Below, one piece after another: positions 59,280-64,000 of a stretch of 64,000 nt of DNA (its first letter is position 1; every line of letters starts with the position of its first letter). The notes beneath the pieces were generated by a model. The model searched no databases. It saw only the letters and a list, made by a program, of their open reading frames with translations, and was not told where the DNA came from. The position numbers and the translations under genes were made by a program. The DNA is from Ensifer sp. Root278. Its GTDB lineage: Bacteria; Pseudomonadota; Alphaproteobacteria; Rhizobiales; Rhizobiaceae. Location: the NCBI RefSeq assembly GCF_001429285.1, contig NZ_LMJJ01000003.1, positions 144,662 to 208,661 of the forward strand, written 5' to 3'.

Positions 59280-60376
59280 TCGGCGGCAACCTTTCTCGCT
59301 TCGCGTTCAGCGATACCGGCTTTGACGAGGGGCACGACATCGCGGCCATAGGTGACGGTATCCTCCGTCGGGTAGAAACCGCGGACGAGGAAGTTTGAAA
59401 CGCCGGCGTCATAGTAGTCGAGGATGGCGTCGGCGACCTGTTCGGGCGTTCCGACCAGCGCGGTCGAGTTTCCGCCGGCGCCACTCGCTTCTGCGACCTC
59501 GGTCCAGAGCCGCTTGTCCAGCACCTTGCCGCGTCTGGCGGCCTCCCGCAGGCGAACAGAACCGACGTTCGACGGCAGCTTCTCGCCATTGCCGCCGGCC
59601 GAGCGCGCAACCTGCGACTTGACCTTATCGAGGATATCCGCCGCCTTTGCCCAGGCTGCGTCTTCGGTTTCCGCCACCACGGTGCGAAAGGCGAGGGTGA
59701 AGCGGATATCGTCTGCCGCGCGACCATTGGCAATCGCCGCGGTCCGTACCTTGCCGATGGTTTCCCGTGCGCCGTCGAGCGGCTCGCCCCAGAGCGCATA
59801 GACATCCGCGTGCTTGCCGGCAACGGCGATCGCCGCATCGGACGAACCGCCGAAGGAAATCGGGATGCGGGGCTTCTGGAACGGCTTTACCTGGCTATAG
59901 GCGCCCTTGAACCTGTAGAAGCGCCCCTCGTGATCGAAGGGCTGATCGCTCTCCCAGACTTTCCTCAGCACTTGCAGGTACTCGTCGGTGCGGGCGTAGC
60001 GGGTGTCGTGATCCTCGAAGTCGCCGTCGCGAGCCTGGTCCGTGTCGGATCCGCCGGTGATGATATGCACCCACAAGCGGCCCTCGGAGAACTGATCGAG
60101 GGTGGCAAGCTGGCGCGCGCCGAGTGTCGGGGCCATCAGGCCGGGCCGGTGGGCAAGCAGCGCCCCGATCCGTTCCGTCTGGCTGAAGACATAGGCGGCG
60201 ATCTGGTTGTTGTCGGGCCATTGCGCGAATTGGCCGATGAGCAGACGGTCGATGCCCGCCGCTTCCGCCGCCTGAACATGATTGCGGATGTAGGCCTTAT
60301 CGATGACCGGACCGGAGGCGGGGACGATGTCGGACCCCTCCCTGTTTGACGTGTGGCCGATAAATTCGGGTCGCAT
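59276..60376 (-). CDS. SsuD/SfnG-like FMNH2-dependent monooxygenase
   Basis: A 366-residue luciferase-like protein of the alkanesulfonate-monooxygenase type: FIGHTSNREGSD at the N-terminus, IDRLLIGQFAQWPDNNQIAAYV, HRPGLMAPTLGARQLATLDQFS, GRLWVHIITGGSDTDQARDGDF and PISFGGSSDAAIAVAGKHADVYALWGEP. SsuD and SfnG split C-S bonds of sulfonates or sulfones to aldehyde and sulfite. The ATG at 60376 is chosen because AAGGAG lies 5 nt upstream. It is the first gene of a two-gene operon. Confidence 0.88.
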   Translation of the reverse strand: MRPEFIGHTSNREGSDIVPASGPVIDKAYIRNHVQAAEAAGIDRLLIGQFAQWPDNNQIAAYVFSQTERIGALLAHRPGLMAPTLGARQLATLDQFSEGRLWVHIITGGSDTDQARDGDFEDHDTRYARTDEYLQVLRKVWESDQPFDHEGRFYRFKGAYSQVKPFQKPRIPISFGGSSDAAIAVAGKHADVYALWGEPLDGARETIGKVRTAAIANGRAADDIRFTLAFRTVVAETEDAAWAKAADILDKVKSQVARSAGGNGEKLPSNVGSVRLREAARRGKVLDKRLWTEVAEASGAGGNSTALVGTPEQVADAILDYYDAGVSNFLVRGFYPTEDTVTYGRDVVPLVKAGIAEREARKVAAE

Positions 60377-60720
60377 GGGAACTCCTTCGGAAAGCAAGCA
60401 CGTGAATGATGTAATCTATTTATTTGATGTATTTTGTCGATTGCGTTTTGCCGGTGGATCTTGGGATGGATTGTCGCGCGCTCATCGAAACGAGAACTTT
60501 TCCTCCATCGAAACGGTCCTGCCGGCGCGTCACCCTCTCCCTGTGAACATCAGGGACGCGGCAAACGGAGTGGCCTGAGTAGCTTTTTTCAGAAAAGCCG
60601 CGGACTTTAGAATTACACTATCTCGATAAATATAGTAGATTTTATAAGGTCTGGCGATCACCCTGGTGGGTGCTGGAGAAATCGGCGTGGCCTGTGCTTC
60701 GCCTGCTTGGGGATATTCAG
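60377..60720. promoter_or_regulatory. Divergent promoter region between the SsuD-like and binding-protein genes
   Basis: An AT-rich region with no convincing gene. A hairpin GCTTTT-TTCAG-AAAAGC is at 60581-60597 and an interrupted repeat ACTAT...ATAGT is at about 60617-60635. It should hold both promoters. I cannot assign -35/-10 pairs with confidence. Confidence 0.4.
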
Positions 60721-62352
60721 ATGACATCTAGAAAGACCGGGACTTTGAAGTCGACGCGCCGCGCGTTCCTCCTATCCTCCGTTGCGCTCGCGACCGCGAT
60801 TGCCGTGCCGATGCTGCCGGTGCCCACGTTCGCCGCCGAAGAGCCAACGCGCGGCGGCAGCGTATCGATCAATATCGGTACCGAGCCGCCGGTTCTCGTG
60901 CTCATTGCCCATAGCGCGGGCGCTGCCTACTACATCAGCGGCAAGGCGACCGAAAGCCTGCTGACCTATGACAAGGATTTCAATCCTCAGCCGTTGCTTG
61001 CCACGGAGTGGACGGTGAGCGAAGACGGCCTGCGCTACTGGTTCAAGCTGCGCCAGGGTGTTCGCTGGCACGACGGCAAGGATTTCACCGCCGAGGACGT
61101 TGCTTTTTCGATCCTCGCTCTGAAGGAAAACCATCCGCGCGGCCGGGCGACCTTCGCCCATGTGAAGGAGGCAAATGTCCTCAATTCGCATGAGGTGGAA
61201 CTGATCCTTGCCAAACCAGCTCCCTATCTGCTGACCGCCTTTGCCAGCTTCGAGGCGCCGATCGTACCGAAACACCTCTACGAGGGCACGAAGATCGCGG
61301 AAAACCCGCACAACGTCGCGCCGGTCGGCACTGGCCCCTACAAGTTCGTCGAATGGGTGCGCGGCAGCCACGCGCTTTTCGTGCGGAACGAGGACTATTG
61401 GGGTTCGCCCAAGCCCTATCTTGACCAGATCATCTTCCGCTTCATCATCGATCCGGCCGCAGCCGTTGCGGCGATCGAAACCGGCGAGGTGCAGGTCTCG
61501 ACGGCCAACCTGCCGCTGACCGACATCGATCGCCTGAAAGCCAATCCGAACCTTGTCGTCGATACCGACCCGGCGCCCTATTCGCCAAGCATCGCCCGCG
61601 CCGAGTTCAACCTCGAAAACAAGTATCTGGCCGACATCAAGGTCCGCCACGCGATTGCCCATGCGGTCGACAAGGACTTCATCGTCAACACCGTCTATCT
61701 CGGCTACGCGACCCGGCTCGACGGGCCTGTGAGCCCGGATCTCGCGAAGTTCTACACGCCGGACCTTCCCAAGTACGAGTTCGACCCTGCCAAGGCAGAG
61801 AAGCTTCTTGACGAGGCAGGCTACGCCCGCGGCGCTGACGGTTTCCGCTTCAAGCTGTTCATCGATCCGACCCAGCCGTCAGGTCCTCCCAAACAGACCG
61901 CGGAATATATCGCACAGGCGCTTGCCAAGGTCGGCATCAAGGTGGAACTGCGAACGCAGGACTTTGCGACCTTCGTGAAGCGCGTCTTCACCGATCGCGA
62001 CTTCGACATCGCCATCGAAGGCATGAGCAACCTCTACGATCCGACCGTCGGCGTCCAGCGCCTCTACTGGTCGAAGAACTTCAAGCCGGGTGTCCCCTTC
62101 ACCAACGGCTCCAAGTATTCCAATCCGGACGTCGACCGACTGCTCGAGACGGCGGCCGTTGAGATCGATCCAAAGAAGCGCCTGCAGCTCTTCAACGAGT
62201 TCCAGAAGCTGGTCGTTCAGGATCTGCCGACGCTCGATATCGTCACACCGGCTGTCATCACCGTCTACGACAAGCGGGTGAAGAACCTGAAGCTCGGCGT
62301 CGAGCATCTTTGGAGCAACGGCGCAGACATTTATCTCGACGGGCAATCGTAA
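60721..62352 (+). CDS. Dipeptide-type ABC substrate-binding protein with Tat-like signal
   Basis: A 543-residue SBP_bac_5 family protein. The N-terminus STRRAFLLSSVALATAIAV has a twin-arginine motif followed by a hydrophobic stretch ending near TFAAEEP, so export by the Tat route is likely. The mature protein shows TEPPVLVLIAHSAGAAYYI, GVRWHDGKDFTAEDVAFSI, VGTGPYKFVEWVRG and VRHAIAHAVDKDFIVN, all typical of the DppA/OppA family. It most likely serves the permeases and ATPases at 53-57 kb. ATG 60721 follows GGGGATATTCAG. Confidence 0.9.
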   Translation: MTSRKTGTLKSTRRAFLLSSVALATAIAVPMLPVPTFAAEEPTRGGSVSINIGTEPPVLVLIAHSAGAAYYISGKATESLLTYDKDFNPQPLLATEWTVSEDGLRYWFKLRQGVRWHDGKDFTAEDVAFSILALKENHPRGRATFAHVKEANVLNSHEVELILAKPAPYLLTAFASFEAPIVPKHLYEGTKIAENPHNVAPVGTGPYKFVEWVRGSHALFVRNEDYWGSPKPYLDQIIFRFIIDPAAAVAAIETGEVQVSTANLPLTDIDRLKANPNLVVDTDPAPYSPSIARAEFNLENKYLADIKVRHAIAHAVDKDFIVNTVYLGYATRLDGPVSPDLAKFYTPDLPKYEFDPAKAEKLLDEAGYARGADGFRFKLFIDPTQPSGPPKQTAEYIAQALAKVGIKVELRTQDFATFVKRVFTDRDFDIAIEGMSNLYDPTVGVQRLYWSKNFKPGVPFTNGSKYSNPDVDRLLETAAVEIDPKKRLQLFNEFQKLVVQDLPTLDIVTPAVITVYDKRVKNLKLGVEHLWSNGADIYLDGQS

Positions 62353-62442
62353 ATGATCTCGACGCGTGATCATCGAAGGCGCGCGTGCAGCCGAGGTGCT
62401 ACCCGGCTGCACGCTCCTTTTGTTCAGTCTCGGAGTTGATGT

Positions 62443-63666
62443 GTGACGATAACCAAGGTGCTGACCGTTTCCCGTCCGACACGCGCGGAACTTCTCGCGC
62501 GCGTTCCGGGCTTTGTGTCCGAGGTCGCCAAGGGCGCGGCCGAGCGAGATCTGTCGCGCAAGCTTCCCTTCGAAGCTTTCGAGCTCTTCCGCGAACTGGA
62601 GCTTGGAACCTTGCGCATCCCGGTCGCACTCGGGGGACCGGGCGGGTCGGTCGCCGACTATATCGAGATGATCGCCGCAATCGGTGCTGCCGATTCCAAC
62701 GTGGCGCACGCCCTAAGGTCGCATTTCAACTATGTCGAAAACGTCATCCTCAGCGAGCCGCGCGAGCGGGATGCCGGGGCGATCGAGCTGATCCTGGCCG
62801 GAAAGCTCTTCGGCGGCGCCCATACTGAGCAAGGTACGGCACGTCCGGGCCAGGTGACGACGACGATCGTCAGGCAGGGCGACACCTACAGGCTGAATGG
62901 CCGCAAATGGTACGCCACAGGCACGGCCTTCGCCGACTTCGCCTCGTTCAGTGCGCTGGACGAGGAAGGGCAGGCCGTCGGTGTTCTCCTGCCGGTCGAC
63001 AGGGAGGGCATCACCATTCTCGACGATTGGGATGGCATGGGACAGCGGCTGACTGCAAGTGGAGGCGTGATCCTCGACAATGTCGAGGTGTTCCCGCACG
63101 AGATGGCCCGCCGCGCCCTCGACAATCTCGTGGGGCGCCATTGCTCGACGCTGCGACAGTTGCACCTGGCGGCAAGTGCTGCCGGCGCAGTGCGCAACGT
63201 CCTTTCCGATGGACTTGCCTATGTCCGCAAGCAGGCGCGCTCCGCCGCCCACAGCAGCGCCGAAACGGCCAATCAGGATCCTTTCGTCCAGCAGGTCATC
63301 GGCGAAATTTCGGCCAATTCCTTCGCGATCGACACGGCGATTGCCGCGGCGGCAGTTGCACTCGATCAGACAGTTGCCGCGCTTGGCGAGGGGGTGGACG
63401 CCGAGATCGAGGACGCCTTGATCGCCAGCTCCCGTGCGACAGCGCAAGCGCAGCTTGTAATTGGCCAGCTCGGATTGCGAAGTGCGGAGCGCATGTTTGA
63501 GCTCGGCGGTGGCTCGGCGACGTCCCGCAACAACAACTTCGATCGGCACTGGCGCAACATCCGCACCGTACTCAACCACAACCCCCTCTCGCACAAGGCG
63601 AGGGTGCTGGGCGACTACCTGGTTAACGGGACGACCACCCATCTGAGGGAAGGAAAGGTGTTTTGA
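62443..63666 (+). CDS. DszC/SfnB-like flavin monooxygenase, copy 2
   Basis: A 407-residue acyl-CoA-dehydrogenase-fold protein. RIPVALGGPGGSVADYIEMIA, VAHALRSHFNYVENVIL, YRLNGRKWYATGTAFADF, WDGMGQRLTASGGVILDNV and especially the C-terminal NNFDRHWRNIRTVLNHNPLSHKARVLGDY place it with SfnB and DszC, the FMNH2-dependent sulfur-compound monooxygenases. The GTG start at 62443 is supported by GGAG 7 nt upstream. It lies 90 nt after the binding-protein gene on the same strand, so the importer and this enzyme are probably co-expressed. Confidence 0.88.
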   Translation: MTITKVLTVSRPTRAELLARVPGFVSEVAKGAAERDLSRKLPFEAFELFRELELGTLRIPVALGGPGGSVADYIEMIAAIGAADSNVAHALRSHFNYVENVILSEPRERDAGAIELILAGKLFGGAHTEQGTARPGQVTTTIVRQGDTYRLNGRKWYATGTAFADFASFSALDEEGQAVGVLLPVDREGITILDDWDGMGQRLTASGGVILDNVEVFPHEMARRALDNLVGRHCSTLRQLHLAASAAGAVRNVLSDGLAYVRKQARSAAHSSAETANQDPFVQQVIGEISANSFAIDTAIAAAAVALDQTVAALGEGVDAEIEDALIASSRATAQAQLVIGQLGLRSAERMFELGGGSATSRNNNFDRHWRNIRTVLNHNPLSHKARVLGDYLVNGTTTHLREGKVF

Positions 63667-63823
63667 CTGCGCACACACCTGTCAAAACAGGGGCGCCGGA
63701 GGCTCTCCCCACGATGAGCGCATGCCCGCAGCGTTTAACTGAGGCGCACGGAGACCTGGTCGAAAAGTTCTTCAATTGAACGTACGCCTTAAACGTCGCC
63801 GTGTGCACTGTTTGTTCCAAATT
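63667..63823. other. Intergenic DNA before repeat copy 4
   Basis: No convincing gene. A 21-codon frame (ATG 63715) ends at TGA near 63780. A weak hairpin CCTGT-CAAA-ACAGG at 63678-63691 might mark the end of the DszC-like transcript. Confidence 0.3.
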
Positions 63824-63847
63824 GATCGCATAATGTATCGTAGGGAA
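63824..63847 (+). repeat. Dispersed module-boundary repeat, copy 4
   Basis: The core GATCGCATAATGTATC is identical to the other three copies; it is followed by GTAGGGAA. The left part is diverged here (TTTGTTCCAAATT in place of TTTTGGGCCAAGAA). It marks the end of the sulfur block and the start of a toxin-antitoxin locus. Confidence 0.7.
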
Positions 63848-63936
63848 GCGGCTAAACTCCGAAGTCTCACCATTCGCGATGATACTGGATTTTGTCATGC
63901 AGGTGCATTACATTGGCCTTATGAAGGAGATTTGTC

Positions 63937-64000
63937 ATGGCTGCAAATGCACTGGTCCAGACGCGGATTGATGCTGACATCAAGGACCGCGCCACGGCTG
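63937..64000 (+). CDS. RelB/DinJ-family antitoxin, N-terminal end (partial, runs off the right edge)
   Basis: Twenty-one codons are present, starting MAANALVQTRIDADIKDRAT. This is the ribbon-helix-helix start of RelB/DinJ antitoxins (VQTRIDxxxKxxA). AAGGAG at 63924-63929 lies 7 nt before the ATG. The toxin gene would follow outside the window. It is the third toxin-antitoxin trace in the window next to a copy of the dispersed repeat or island border. Confidence 0.75.
   Translation, partial: MAANALVQTRIDADIKDRATA

Noticed and set aside
60540-60600. A SAM-type riboswitch upstream of the binding-protein gene
   Set aside because: Some short complementary runs exist (CAGGG, CCTG and the T-rich hairpin), but the arrangement does not match the SAM-II or SAM-I cores I know.
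1-64000. CRISPR arrays, rRNA genes, plasmid replication or conjugation genes
   Set aside because: Read through for regularly spaced repeats and for typical gene families; none was seen.

Overview
The window is a GC-rich, densely packed accessory region of an alphaproteobacterium. The best guess is a Rhizobiaceae-type genome, on a plasmid, chromid or genomic island. The basis is the gene style: many ABC uptake systems paired with catabolic enzymes, ATGA overlaps, strong AGGAG ribosome sites, and LysR, GntR and MarR regulators. There is no rRNA, no intact tRNA, no CRISPR array, no replication or partition gene and no core housekeeping cluster. The assignment is inference from gene content, not from a marker gene.

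Region A (1-12.1 kb) looks like a defence and mobility island. It has the end of an unidentified gene, an ornithine-cyclodeaminase-family enzyme, a 1522-residue HNH plus NACHT/STAND protein, an XRE regulator, a LysR regulator, a RelE/HigB-type toxin-antitoxin pair fused at its upstream edge to a broken site-specific recombinase, an HNH nuclease with a PUA/EVE-like front domain, and three proteins with PD-(D/E)XK-like cores (9.6-11.8 kb).

Region B (12.1-26.2 kb) is an inducible catabolic module. It contains a split transketolase, a GSA-aminotransferase-like enzyme, two tandem polyamine-type binding proteins with two permeases and an ATPase, an SDR, a second class III aminotransferase, an amidase and a deacetylase broken by an in-frame stop. 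A divergent GntR/FadR regulator lies in the middle. The same tandem CTTATAA element lies in front of both transcription units, so the regulator and its two targets can be proposed from sequence alone.

Region C (26.6-44.1 kb) is a second, parallel module. On the minus strand are a GMC oxidoreductase, an aldehyde dehydrogenase, a nitronate-monooxygenase-like protein, an acyl-CoA ligase, two crotonases, a CaiB CoA transferase and an HMG-CoA-lyase-like enzyme. On the plus strand are a polyamine-type ABC transporter, an aminotransferase and an amidohydrolase. A MarR regulator sits between them. Three copies of a GTTNANNNNGTNAAC palindrome mark the two promoters it probably controls. The layout suggests uptake of an amine, transamination, oxidation to an acid, CoA activation and lyase cleavage.

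Region D (45.5-63.7 kb) looks like an organosulfur-scavenging gene set. It has two DszB-like proteins that keep the Cys, His, Arg and Gly of the sulfinate desulfinase site, two DszC/SfnB-like flavin monooxygenases, two luciferase-like (DszA/SsuD-type) monooxygenases, accessory oxidoreductases, a dipeptide-type ABC transporter with a Tat-type binding protein, an aldo/keto reductase and an amidohydrolase. They form divergent operons.

The blocks are separated by a short repeat with the core GATCGCATAATGTATC. Four copies, all in the same orientation, lie at 6.2, 26.5, 45.4 and 63.8 kb, almost exactly at the module edges. An IS30-family element with a frameshifted transposase sits beside the third copy. 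This suggests that the region was assembled from cassettes. The window ends in the first codons of a RelB/DinJ-type antitoxin.
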